This document shows, one piece after another, positions 27,422-40,011 of a stretch of 64,000 bases of DNA. Origin of the DNA: Litoditis marina (Eukaryota; Nematoda; Chromadorea; Rhabditida; Rhabditidae); contig OZ038435.1 of assembly GCA_964036275.1 (NCBI GenBank), positions 9,296,310 to 9,360,309 of the forward strand, read 5' to 3'. The translations under genes and the position numbers were made by a program. Position 1 is the first letter of the stretch. Each line of letters starts with the position of its first letter. The notes under the pieces are model-generated. The model was given only the letters and a program-made list of their open reading frames with translations. It had not been told where the DNA came from and made no database searches.

Positions 27422-29905
27422 CTAATAAACCGAGTTTCGATCGTTTGTGGATGTCTCGGACATCTCGGTCATGGCATTGGGTCCACAGCCTGTGGTTGGT
27501 TCAATGCTCACCGAAATTTCACGTAAACATATGCGAGTAATTCAAAAAACTGAATGTTTAGTGTCAATGAGACCTAACATGAACTGCTTGCGAGAGTTTC
27601 GCCAACTAAAGATTAGTAAATACTACAGATTGGTAAATACTAAAGATCAGTAAATACTGAAGATCAGTTAATACCATAGATACGATTACAATTTCGTGAG
27701 CTGTATAATGGATTTGAGCAAGAAATTGTCTCTATCAAATATCAGAAGTTAGAACTTGATGAAATTTTTGCAGTTGCAGGTTCTGGTTAACCTCCGCTAC
27801 GTTCAGTCTGTCGAAGGAACAGGGATCGCGGGAATGGACGGCCGAGCTGGGACATATACTAGTGAGTGCCCACTACATATTGTACGCTCTAATGGAGAGT
27901 TATTATTATATGATCCAATATACATAATTGCGGCAGTAACATTGCTCTGGGCCGTATTTACTTTGAACGCCGCTGCGACCTGTTGTCTTGACGATTATTG
28001 TATTTAGACGACCGAGGGGCTATCAATCGCAATGTCCGGTCATATGACTTGTCTAACCGACTTGTTAAATGATGCGCAAATGAAACTTTGCTTAAAACGC
28101 ACAACGCTGGTTTTTGAGCAAGACAAGCAACAGCTCAATTTGAGATTGAACGTTAGAAGCGTGCGGAATTTATGAAATTATTAACTCATAATTGTCAGAC
28201 CAAGACTCTGTTTCATGCGCACTGTATATTGGATGTCAGCTAATATTGGAAAAACATTCCAATCGAGTTTCGAATTTGTACTTTGATTTGTACGAGTTTG
28301 TACGGCGTAAAGGCGTCAAATTCCTAGCCCCGAATAGCAATTTCTTTGAAATTCTAGTTCCAAAGGGCTTGATTTAGGATTTAAAGTTGGGGATATTACT
28401 AAAGTGCATTAAGGGGCGCACTTGCATAGGCAAGATACCTTTGACATAAAACCTGTGGGTTGTGGGGATAAACATTGTTTTATTTTTTTCTCAACTGTCG
28501 TGCGACCAAATGAAACGGGAAATTACCGTTGTGTAGTTAATAAAGTGGCTTGCGTTCAGAATGATTTGAACAAGCATATTGATAGTTATCGAGCAGTTTA
28601 TATAATAGAATATTATGCAAAATTTATTGTAGTATAATATTTATTATGTAAACTGCGAGATAACTATCATAGAATATTATGCAAAATTATATAATAGTTA
28701 TCTCGCAGTTTACATAATAAATATTATACTACAATAAATTTTGCATAATATTCTATTATATAAACTGCTCGATAACTATCAAGATGCTTGTTCAAATCAT
28801 TCTGAACGCAAGCCACTTTATTAACCCCACAACGGTAATTTCCCGTTTCATTTGGTCGCACGACAGTTGAGAAAAAATAAAACAATGTTTATCCCCACAA
28901 CCCACAGGTTCTCTGTCAAAGGTATCTTGCCTATGCAAGTGCGCCCCTTAATGCACTTCAGTAATATCCCAACTTTAAATCCTATACCAAGCCCTTTGGA
29001 ACTAGAACTTTACCGAAATTGCTATTCGGGGCTAGGAATTTGACGCCTTTACGCCCTAGTACAAATTCGAAACTCGGTTGGAATGTTTTTCCAATATTAG
29101 CTGACAGCCACTATACAGTGCGCATAAAACAGAGTCTTGGTCTGACAATTATGAGTTAATAATTTCATACATTCCGCACGCTTCTAACGTTCAATCTCTA
29201 ATTGAGCTGTTGCTTGTTTTGCTCAAAAACCAGCGTTGTCCGTTTTAAGCAAAGTTGAATTTGCGCATTATCTAACAAGTCGGTTAGACAAGTCATATGA
29301 CCGGACATTGCGATTAGTGGCCCCTCAGTCGTCTAAATACAATAATCGTCATAAAGACAACAGGTCGCAGCGGCGTTCAAAGTAAATACGGCACAGTGCG
29401 ATGATACTGCCGCAATTATGTATATTGGACCATATAATAGTAACTCTCCATTAGAGCGTACAATATGTAGTGGGCACTCACTAGTATATGTCTCAGCTGG
29501 GCAGTCCATTCCCGCGATCCCTTTTCCTTCGACAGACTGAACGTAGCGGAGATTAACCAGAACCTGCAAATTTCATCAAGTTTCTAACTCCTGATATTTG
29601 ATAGAGACAAGTTCCTGCTCAAATCAACTATACAGCTTACGAAATTGTATTCGTATCTATGGTAATAACCGATCTTCAGTATTTACTGATCTTTAGTATT
29701 TACTAATCGTTAGTTGGTGAAACTCTCGCAAGCAGTTCATGTTAGGTCTCATTGACACTAAACATTAAGTTTTTTGAATTACTCGCATGTGTTCACGTGA
29801 AATTTCGGTGAGCATCGAACCAACCACAGGCTGTGGACCAAATGCCATGACCGAAATGTCCGGGACATCAACAAACTATCGAAATTCGGTTTATTAGCCA
29901 CTGTT
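27422..29905. repeat. 2.5 kb nested palindrome (foldback), left-arm copy
   Basis: Two arms of about 1.24 kb face each other around about 28670. For example, the stretch starting TAATAAACCGAG near 27423 is mirrored by CGGTTTATTA near 29903, and the same short peptide-like frame appears on plus at 27756-28007 and on minus at 29333-29569. The arms have diverged by small indels and substitutions. The centre is an AT-rich hairpin with GTAAACTGCGAGATAACTAT and its inverse. Confidence 0.85.
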
Positions 29906-30289
29906 TTACTCCGTTAGAAACAAATTTGTCCATAGCCTCGGCCGCTTCCAAAGGCACTATGCGCTCAAACGAACATATATTTCCAATAGATCTTCCGTGA
30001 ACATTGAAACTATAATGCAGAGGAGAGATTTTCACTCACTCGCTTTTCATTGAATAATATCATACCCAATTAACTAAACTTGGAAACTCACCAAGTGAAT
30101 GTTCATGAGTATCCCACGGGTGACTCCAATGCCATTGCCCTCGAGGATGGACCCTTAGTAGCCTGCTGGCAGTCCTTTCCAGACCATCTGCAATGAATTC
30201 TCATACGTGAGATTTCTCCATTCTCCATTCTCCACACTAGGAACATACGTGAGATAGAGCAAACACTTTCACAAACTGGCCTATTTTTG

Positions 30290-30396
30290 CCGCAGTATCG
30301 GGAACGTTTCCCCCTTTTATGCAAAATTACACCCTTCGCACAATAAATTGTGAAAACGGGCTCCTTATTGGGGAATAGTCACACCTTACTGGTGTG
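30290..30396. repeat. ACACCAGTAAGG-family repeat within the left arm
   Basis: Ends CACCTTACTGGTGT and contains GTGAAAACGGGCTCCTTATT, the family terminus. Mirrored at about 48436-48542. Confidence 0.55.
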
Positions 30397-31921
30397 TGAC
30401 TGGATAAACACCCGTGGTGGAACACCCTACCTCTTACATGCTTTTATTTTGATCAGTTTTACAACAATGAGTAACAACTGCGTAAGAGAATGGTTAGTCG
30501 AGTCAGATACTAGAACACAACACGAAAAATTTACTGTTTCTCGGATTATTGCTAACTTTGCGTTGTCAAAATATCCCGTTATGACATTATTATCGGGTAA
30601 CAATCAGAGAACCAGCGTTTTCACAGAACGCAAGTGTCCCGTAGCCTATGATGTACGACATACAACGTGTAATCTAACACATACATCCTTTCAATATGCT
30701 TAATTCTCAATGATTTCTGAGATCGTGCCGCATAACTGCAGCTTAGAAAGAGCTCTTACACGACAATTGCACAACAATTTTCTTGATGTTTCGCCAACAT
30801 GTATTACGTCTTAATTGTGATGAACAGTTCAACTCACAATTCTCATCGACCCTCGGTGTTTCAACTCTTCGTCTCCCGGAGAAAAAGGAGGGGCGAAGAG
30901 CTCAGCCGCCATCGGCATCCATTTCCGACCGAAACGGGTTCCTGTAATAGCAAACTTAGCACATAGGTAAATTTTGTGACTCAGGTCCTACATGAGTGTT
31001 TTTAGCTTATCCGGGCAAATTCCGGTTTTCAGTAGTTGAATTTTAGCGAGTGAACTAGTTCTAACTTGCATCAAAACATCAAAACGCCATGACAACACGC
31101 CACGTGGTTACTACTTATAGTTTGTTCCACCCACTTATAACCCTCTACAGTAATCCGCTAACACTTCCAGGACAGAGTTTGGTATATTAGCCTATTTAGA
31201 ACTCCTCAAAATGTTGATAGTGTCTTCTGCATGTTTACTACTACTAACTCTGGAAATTTGAAACCCAAGTAATGACTTTTCCATTAGAAAACACCCTCTT
31301 GAATAATTAACGGATTACTGTAGGAGTACATCGATTGGTGAAACAGACTATACTTAGCCCTTAAACGCCCCGAATGACCAATTGCATCTAACTATGCAGA
31401 AGGGTACTCTGACAACAAATTTGTCTTCATTTCTTCACGGCACAGATTATTAATTGAAAGTGACCTAACCATCCATCCATCGCCTGCCGTCTGGATGGTT
31501 ATTTCTTGTTTGTACATATCAAACTACTGGCACCGTAGCAAAGTCTCCTAAAAAGGTCAGCTCTGAGCTGAACTATCTGGACACTACCTGACCCAGATTC
31601 GGGTCACTTTTACTATGCTTCAACACGGAAAGTTGGCAACTATGTGGCCAGACTGTGATCAGGTTCTCATTCAGGGTGAGCTCACCATTTTCATGACTTT
31701 GATACGGTGCCTGATATACATTGGTCTTATGGCCAAAATATTGGAATTACTCAAGTTTAAGCCGAATTATACCTTTAACTGAGAAAAGCATAACGGGATT
31801 ATGGTGATGATGATGATTTATTACGCAAATGAAAGCGTGAAAAATATGAAAAACAGGACTGAAAAAGTAAGAAGAAAGCAGAGGTTGAGAAACAACATTG
31901 GATAATACAGTCACAGAATGA

Positions 31922-32699
31922 AATATGGACACAATGCAGTAACGAGTACAGTAACACGATGTATATATAATAGTTGTCACAAAAGTACAATCAGAAACTG
32001 AACAAGGTGTAACACAATGCATTAGACTACAAATAGTGGGAACTAACAGATACGTTCAGTTCTAAACCTAGTTAACGGTTTCCAGCAAGTACCTTTTCAT
32101 GCTTTTGACACATAGCGGCATTGTTTTATTCTTGGTTATCCTCAAGTATTTCGAGCCAGCTCTTATAGTGAAAAACTGTGCTCTAGTTTTGAATTTCGGC
32201 GCACTGAAACGTAATTTCAAACTCGCACCCCTTGTGCGCGAATTATCGAAGTTATAGAAGTTTGATGCAGTGAGGCCTGATTGTTCGCTAACAACTTTTT
32301 GTACCATGATCAAGTCAAAAACTTTCGTTTTTTGAAGTGAATGAAGACCTAACTTTCGGTTTCTAAACTCAGCGGACGGTATTTTGCAGTAGCTATAACC
32401 TCCTTGTATAACCCCCCAGTGATGAGATGATATTACTGCAAGGAGTGACGTGTCTCTTTCGCAAACAAGTCTTGTTGGAGTTGTTTTTGAAAACTGTCTC
32501 GAGAATTTGGGGCACACAGAAGATTGTCCCCAGAATATGGGATTGTCACTTCAATGAAGAGAATAAGCCGATTACTTGAAGGAAGAACACAGTCTATAGT
32601 TTTTCTTTAATATTCCTCGAATTTGTCTCTCTGTGTTGTTTAAGGCGTTTCCCTTCTATCAGTGTTCGTTAATTCCCTCTTGTCACGGACTTAGCATGA
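31922..32699. other. Gap between left repeat arm and clec gene C
   Basis: It contains a 149-codon minus-strand frame (32068-32517) with no recognisable domain and no supporting splice or promoter signals. The last part is promoter sequence of gene C: GCGTTTCCCTTCTATCAGTG at about 32645 matches the gene D upstream region at about 58289. Confidence 0.4.
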
Positions 32700-32705
32700 A
32701 GATAA
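32700..32705 (+). promoter_or_regulatory. GATA site upstream of clec gene C
   Basis: AGATAA with the G of GATA exactly 23 nt before the ATG (32724), followed by the shared word ACAATTCATT. The same spacing occurs in genes D, E and the relic at 35836. Confidence 0.5.
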
Positions 32706-35700
32706 AACAATTCATTCTCAAACATGCGACTATTACATGCTCTTCTTCTTCCACTTTGCTGGGCTAGTTGTCCGACGAATATAAAGTGTGAGAAATCATT
32801 CAATAAGTAAGTGAAACTTATATTTCCGTTATAATATTGAGGAACTGGTTTTTAGAATATATCATCATACCCAATGATTCTTGTAGGTTTCGCAACAAAT
32901 CTACCAATTTCTGTAATTGTTCACAAATCTACAAACTTTTGTATTGAGTTTCTGAAACTTCTCACAAATCTACAAATTTTTGTATTTTTTACTTTTGTAA
33001 TAATACTGACAAAATGGCCTGTAAAACTGAATGCTGTCGAACTTCCGAAAAACACGTTCATTAATGTATTGGTGAAACCACAAATATACTATTTTTCTTA
33101 CAGATGCTATAAATTTGAGACAAGAGACGCAACTTATTTCGATGCGGAAGAGGATTGTGTTTCATTGGGAGGACATCTCACTTCAATTCAGAATGCCTTT
33201 GAAAACATCATTGTCGCAGGTCAGTTTTGATAAAGAAAGTGAGAGAGAGAGAGAGACAGAAAAGGGAAAGAGCTAGAGCAAGACGAAAAGAGGGAAAGAA
33301 AGAAGGAGAGCAAAACTGTTTTCAACCCTGCTGGAGTGGCAAACTTGCACCAGAGAACTTTTCAGAGTACTTACCTTTTCATTCCTGTTCTTACTCGTAG
33401 AAACTTGATCAGCCACTCAAGTTGTTTTTTCAGAAGTGTCTGGCCTACCAAAAATTTGTCAAGATTGACAGCAGAGACAGCTCGTGGTCACCCTCAAAGT
33501 CACACAAACAGACTATTGATTGATTACTTACATGCAAGTATGACTACCAACAACTCGAATGAAGTTTCTCACGACAGTTTGTCAAGTTTTTCACCGTCGT
33601 TTTGTTCCAGAAACTGCCGATTTGATGTTTATCGATAGCCCTGACTACTGGATCGGTGCCAACTATATCATCAACAACAAATGGTCCTGGACAGATGGTT
33701 CAACCTGGCAGTTTACCAACTGGTTCCCAGGTTGGTTTTGTGGTCAATCGTGGAAGAGCAAGCAGAAACTAAACAGTCCAGCGTCAGCAATTGGCGTTTA
33801 CGAGGTTGCTCTGCCGGAACCCGTGATGATACCCAAATAAAATTCTTAACTTCAAAACACAATAAAACACAATTACAGAAACGTAGCATCATGACATATG
33901 GAGGTCTTTGCGCTCGAGCGATAGTCGGTGTTTTCATGCTCTCTATAATTAAAAAAGCATTGCAGGGAATCCAAACGTCCAGACCCAAACTGTAGCCTCC
34001 GTGCTACTGAAAAGTCACATGTGGACGTGAGTTGATTGATTGATTCATTTATATGCATGCATGTGATATACAAGAGGAGAAATAACACTATGACAGTGGG
34101 ATACAAAAACATTCGAAAGCGGAGAAATGGTCGGAAATCGACAAACATCATTCGGTCAACACAAGTAAATGAAAAAGTAAACCATATGACAATACAGATA
34201 AACGAATCACAAATGGGATACATTGATTGGGCCAGACTCACAGGATGAACAAATAAAACAGTAGAAGTCTCATTCAAATGCATTCACTTAAAGTGCTTTT
34301 TGCGGCATATAACGACATTTGTCTTTTGGATTTCTTGAATAATAATAGGTAACTATCATCAATTTTTCGAAAAATGAATCGGAACCTAAATAATAACCTC
34401 AACCCATTCAACGTATCTGGTTCACCAACACATAAAAATCCTATAATGACCCAGAAATTTCCATGGTGGGAGAAGACATGCAACTTAGGAAAACTTTTCA
34501 TTCAAGTTTTTTACTTTTGTTCTGTAGGATTTGGTTAATGAAAAAAAATTAGTAGTCACTGATGCAACAGTTTACCTCGTAATTTAGCAGATCAGCCGAC
34601 CCGGAAACGTCGAAGCCGTACGTGTGCGAACTACCGTATTTGAATCAAGGGCCGGCTACCTGTCCGTCTGTTGCACCATGTACCACCTGCCCGACAATCT
34701 CTTGTCCCACTGCTTCGCACTTACGTGAGTTTTGTGAACATCTCACGTGAACTCGTTAGATGTGAAATTTAAAGACTAAAAAAATAATCGGTCCCCTTAA
34801 TGCTGAAGGCTGCAACTAAAGAGCTAGTACCCGACATTACCGGTAGTAGAGCGGGAGGACACCACGAAGGTTTAGTCTTTTCCATTCCTTACTGAGACTC
34901 CTACAGTAGGATTTTGAAACTTCCGAGCCGTTTTGCGCACTTACTTTCGATCGGAGATTTTCCTGTGAGTGAATATACGAGAGCATTTCCCATAAACTTC
35001 TTTTTCAGCTTCACAACAGCCTTCGGAAAGTTTGTAAGGTTACTGCAGGAGTCTCAGTAGGAATTGTGTGAACTATATGTTCAAACAGATGTGGCCAGGT
35101 TTTTCAGTTAGCTGAGCTCACATGTTTCAGAACTCGTGTTTTGTTTCCTGCAAGTTTTCTGTTGATATTCTTTGAAAAAAGTGAGCTGATGATTTGCCAC
35201 CCGGAAGGAGATTTTTTCTAATTTCTAATGTACCTTTGCATATTTGTAGTTCGCGCACCACATATCGCGAAATCGTTTATCATAAATTTTCTTCCAGCCC
35301 GATGTGAGAGCGGGTGGACACTTTTTGGAAAAACCAATCATTGCTATAAGGTGAGCCAAGGTTTTTCCACACCTTTAAACGTGACGAAATACTGTAATAC
35401 CCTTCCTTCCGAGCCAAATGAGCAAGAAAACGTAACTTCGAGAGATCTCAGTTGAAACGTTCGTACTCACTAGTTTTCAGGTTTTCCGGGAAAAAAAAAA
35501 CTATATTCTGATTTTCCGCTAATGATTTTATGTAGTTTTCAATGGTTTTACAAATAGATGTCAAAAGTAGTCGGAACATTCTGTATTTTCATGTCTATTT
35601 CAGAGAAAAAGTTGCCTTTAAAAAACGAGCGTAGTCGTTGAATGGAATCTCTTAGTTTCGCCGATATTAAAAACAACTGTTGTAACTCACACACGAATCT

Positions 35701-35739
35701 TGAATGAATCTTTTCCTAAAACCAACCATTTTTCTTCTA

Positions 35740-35884
35740 TTTGTTATTTTAACGGTCTCCTAATTATCAGTTTGCACACACCAATTCTCTTTCTCCAGAG
35801 GTTCCACATAAAGATAATATAGTTAATTTTCAACCATGCGACTCTTTCTGGTTATCCTTGTATGACTTGGTTGGGCAAGTGGTG
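35740..35884 (+). pseudogene. Relic clec promoter and signal-peptide exon inside gene C intron 6
   Basis: The stretch matches the gene E upstream region at about 62388-62535: TTTTAACGGTCT, a reversed GATA, TTTGCACACACCAA, a GATAAT box, then ATGCGACTCTTT at 35836. The GATA to ATG distance is again 23 nt. The exon would read MRLFLVILV then TGA and then LGWASG, so it is dead. It marks where a second clec gene once began. Confidence 0.75.
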
Positions 35885-36543
35885 GGAAGAACTTTTCTCC
35901 ATGGTCTCAAACGGATGCGGGTGCATAATGAAACAACTAGTTTTCAGAACTTTTACTGGCAGTCTTTCTGGTTGGCGGAGGAGATCTGTAAGGACAACGG
36001 GGGACACTTAGTATCGATTCACAGCGAAGACGAGAATGATTTCATCTCTGGTCAGTATTCGTTCTTCATTATCTCCGTTCAATCATTTGTTTAAGTGTCT
36101 ATTAAACACTCCCATATTCGTAGGCCTTGCACGCTTGTCACGAAATGAGGATTATCGGATTGAAAGGGGTTAAGAAGGAAAGTCAATATGAAAGAGCTGC
36201 TCGAGAGAAATCGATATATACTAATTCTGATCCAAACTAACAAACGTACTCTGCATGCAGTTCACATGTTTTAGCCTGTTTTGGCGTGCGCACCGTTAAG
36301 TTTATGTACCCCGGGGTACCTAAACTAAATTTCCATTCTGCCCTCCTTCAAGCATTCCACGCTGTCCTTCTTGAACGATCTCTTGATTGTGGTTGTTTTA
36401 GATTTGGCCACCACGGGTTCGGCGGAGCATCCGTTGGGAGCAACGTGGATAGGCTACTATAAGAAAGGGGTTGAATGGTTCTGGACAGATGGAACTTCGG
36501 TGAGACCAGCAAATGAATGAAAATCGCCGTTTTGAAATTCAGC

Positions 36544-36660
36544 ATATAAGGCGGGGTCAATTAAAAAAATTTGGAAAGTCGCCGAAAACCAGGAAACGTA
36601 CCAAACGGCGCTCTAGGAAAAAACGGTCGGCACGAGTGAGTGATTTGGCACAGAACTGGA
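36544..36660 (+). mobile_element. TATAAGGCGGGG MITE-like repeat, copy 1
   Basis: Starts TATAAGGCGGGGTCAATT, then GGAAAGTCGCCGAAAACCAG, and later has ATTTGGCACAGAA. The same pieces occur near 45.9-46.05 kb with the terminus inverted. Confidence 0.6.
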
Positions 36661-36785
36661 ATATTTTTCAAACGAAAGCGACTGCATGTCTGAATTGGGT
36701 GTGTTGCTTGATTATCGGGTTGTCAATAGTACAGTGAGAACAAGGATGAGTAGTGACCACTTTATTGCGAATCAACAACCGACAA

Positions 36786-36995
36786 TGCATTCAAAAAGTA
36801 CCTGATTTGACATCTTTCAAACTAAAAAAAGACATACGAGAAATTCCAAAGCAAAAAATTACCAGTTTGAAAAATGCTAAAAATAGACATCCAAGAAATT
36901 CCAAAGCTAAAAATTACCAGTCGAAAAATTCTGAAAATAGACATCTGACAAATTCCAAAGCTAAAAATTACTCGTTTGACAAATGCCAAGACATT
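36786..36995. repeat. 54-55 bp tandem repeat
   Basis: Units with AAATTCCAAAGC, AAAAATTACCAG and ATAGACATC start at about 36841, 36896 and 36950, with a degenerate copy before them. Confidence 0.8.
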
Positions 36996-38383
36996 GCTTC
37001 TTGCTTTGAAATTTGTCAAGTAATGGTGTGCCTCAATTATTAAATTTCAAAACACAAATTCTGTGATTGGCACATGCCAAAACGGCAATTTTAACAACCT
37101 AGCTTAAACAACATAAAAGTATTACGAAAAATAGATAAAAGCGAATTACAAACATAATAAATAATGGAACAACACATATGTTCCAAATATAGTTCAATTG
37201 GGATTATAAAAAGGTAGCTAGAGCTAAAGTGTTATGAAAAGCAAGCTACTTGAGATGTGGTTCGCCATAAAAAAAAGTTAAGCTTGAGAACATTGATAAT
37301 GTTTGAGTTAGCGAAACCGAAGAGCCTATTGTAAATGGGATTGCAGGTACATATTACATTTGCAAGGCTTTTCGCTAACTCAGATAGAATGCTGAGAAGA
37401 GAAACTTGGCGGCTAGTAACCCACCCAAAGCGCTAGTAGCGATTCGATCGAACAAAGGTCTGCTATTACCCATTTAAATTAGTAGTGACTTCATTTTCGA
37501 TAGCCGTTTGGCAAACGGATACCAAGTTACTATTAACGGCTATAAAACAACTACCTCGAGTTCGCGAAAATGGAAAAAATCACAAAATGCTACTAGTTTT
37601 CTACCAAATTGCTAGCTAATTTGGACTCTACCTACCACTACTAAACAGCTAGTAGCCGTTAGATCGGACGGCTACTGGTGATTAATTACTGTATATAAGA
37701 ACCAGGTTAATCAACGTGTTAATCTCTATTTTTTGAGCAAAAACCTCAGTTTAATAATAATTCGATCGCCCTCAACAACGGTGAAACAAAGAAATTATAT
37801 CCATTCTAGCACTACTTCGACGTGAAAATAGCAAATCCACTCCATTACAAAACAAACCTCAAAAGAATCCAATTTGCTATTTTCAATCGAATTTAACAAA
37901 ATTCCGTGAAAAAAAAACTTATTAAAACAGATTTACGGAACTGAAAGTCAGAAACTGATTACTGATCTTGAGAGCATACCTATCACCTAGCAGAAACACA
38001 GAAAAAACAGCGTCAAAAATATTAACAAAGTGAACTGTCCGGGCAGCGAGTGACAGACCAGCAGCTTGGTATCCATTTGAGTGAACTCCTTTTGGGCCGG
38101 AATAGCGAATGGGAATAATGCTTCGTCCGTATCTGAAACAGAAACTGTACTGAACAATAATGTCTGAATCAATACACATACACATTCTTCATAACCCTAC
38201 AAAACGAGACGCTCGGTGCGTGACCAAAATAACCTTATATTGGCGCGGTGCGCGGTTTGAGCATACATCAGAAAGTTTCTCCGAATGGCCATGGAAAATA
38301 GAGAAACGAGCTACTTTTCTGCCATAAATGGGGGAAATTTTCTGTTTCCGATGCAAAATCATTAAATTTCACGCATTCAAGTA

Positions 38384-38556
38384 CAAAAAGGACTCCTTCT
38401 TGTCGAATAGTTCGACCTCAACCTAACTGGTGTATGTATGAATTAGAGTAGTGTTTTCTACCCTATCCAAGTTTCCACGGCAATCCTCACAGAAAAATAG
38501 AAGAACTGAGCATACACTGGTAAGGTTTGACTATTCGACAAAATAAGTCCGTTTTA
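38384..38556. repeat. Two opposed ACACCAGTAAGG-family termini
   Basis: At 38384-38433 GGACTCCTTCTTGTCGAATAG leads to AACTGGTGT. At 38514-38556 the inverse runs ACACTGGTAAGGTTTGACTA to AAGTCCGTTTT. They lie about 80 bp apart, facing away from each other. Confidence 0.6.
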
Positions 38557-39168
38557 AACTTAGACCCGTGAGAAATGATTCATCAAAAAAAGACAACATC
38601 ACTTGTTTTCAATCAAAGAGGAGCCCGCGTTTCGATTTTCTGTGGCTAATTGAACAATTTTATTAAGGTATGGGATTTTTTCAAATGTTCTTTTTCAAGA
38701 TTTCAAATGTTTAGACCTAAGTTGATTGACACTTACACTTATGAAGCATGTTGCATGTACTCAACTCAACCAATTGAGACTATTAGCTTATATTGTTAAC
38801 TCGCTCCTACTACTACACTAGAGTAAATTGAACATATTCCGTGAGCTACCTGAAAGAGAAACGCACTCAAGTCGGCTTATATTTAGAGCGCTACGAGATT
38901 ACGCGACAACTTGCCCCCGCGTGTGTGACACCTCGTCCCCACTGTTTTCAACAATAATAAGCAAGAAACAGGGCTTGAAAATCGAATCACATTTTTTGAA
39001 CCTCAAGGTTTGTTATTGAATTCAAATCAAAAACTAACACCTTGAAAAGTTGCTTAACAGCCACACATTTGATAGAAACAATGAATGTCTGAGAAGAACG
39101 ATACAATTAGCAAATTACTATCTCCTCTTCCGATTCCAACTCGATTCTGAAGTTGTCTACTACTTCCA

Positions 39169-39185
39169 GGGGGGGGGGGGGGGGG
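39169..39185. repeat. Poly-G run of 17
   Basis: Seventeen consecutive G bases. Length is likely uncertain in any short-read assembly. It is a possible G-quadruplex former. Confidence 0.9.
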
Positions 39186-40011
39186 ACAAATCTAGGCATC
39201 CGCTTAATTCTGAAGTTTAGGCTGGTTTGAGTCATTTTTGAGCCGCGGGACAAGTTGTGACCCACACAACGAGAACGAGATGTCCGCAAACACCAGCAAA
39301 AGCTGCATGATGTGACGAAGCTAGAGAATTATAGAATGAAGACTCACCCTTGTTAAACTCGAACTCCATCTTGTGGTTGAGCGCGTCGCAGCTTCTCAGT
39401 GATGCGGGTAATCATTCCGAAACCTTCAAGAAACACATGTAATCATGTCTAATAAATAATAAATATGAATAATTGCGTCTAAAACAACGATAAAAAGAAA
39501 AATAACATTATAACTCGGTTTTAAAATTTTCCAAAAAAGGCTGCAGACGTGCACAGGAAAATGCAGAAAGTACACGCGCAGGCTACGCATTACATTTTTC
39601 GTCACACGCTATCATTAAAAAGTTTAAAATTTTCAAAATTTTTATTCTAAATGTAATTCTTTCGTGTTTATTTTGTTTATATTGTTTGTAAAACGTCCTA
39701 TACATCAGTCTCTTGCTTTTTTCGTCAGTTCCATGCTCGCGCATGAATTGTATCGATAAAATTTGGCGTGTTGTGCAATCTAACCGTTTTTCCTAAAAAC
39801 GGTGTGTCCAACATTATATTCGACAGCGTATTTTCATAATGCTCCGTTACCACATGTATTATTATGTCTCAGAATAGTTTTCTGTTTTGACGTGTTCTCA
39901 CTTTCGTCACTAGGGTTTTCTCCTCGGTAAAAATTTAAGACGTTGGTGTTGATGTTAGGAACTTTACAGTATAGGAACTTTACAGGTTGTGTTTTTCAGG
40001 TATAATTGCCA

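Larger units (their letters stand above)
27205..31774. mobile_element. 4.6 kb element flanked by TTAA, left-arm copy
   Basis: TTAA at 27201-27204 and 31775-31778 flanks inverted ends AGGTATAATTAGG (left) and AGGTATAATTCGG (right, reverse strand). Similarity continues about 20 bp inward. TTAA duplications are typical of piggyBac-like elements and of palindromic TTAA repeats known in C. elegans. No transposase was recognised inside. It may be composite, because a 2.5 kb palindrome and a MITE lie within it. Confidence 0.55.
18400..31921 (+). repeat. Left arm of a giant inverted repeat
   Basis: This arm is the reverse complement of 46912-55522 once the 4908 bp insertion at 18793-23700 is set aside. 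Position pairs sum to 78832 from 23.7 to at least 30.7 kb, to 78833 near the inner end and to 73922 outside the insertion. Net length difference is therefore 1 bp over about 8.6 kb, and only scattered substitutions were noticed. The outer edge is the C of CTTTAAAGGGG and the inner edge is CACAGAATGA. All open frames are short (129 codons at most) and none shows a recognisable domain. Confidence 0.92.

Noticed and set aside
32068..32517. 149-codon minus-strand frame before gene C
   Set aside because: No recognisable domain, splice partner or promoter. The sense of the surrounding region is unknown, so it is noted only within the gap entry.
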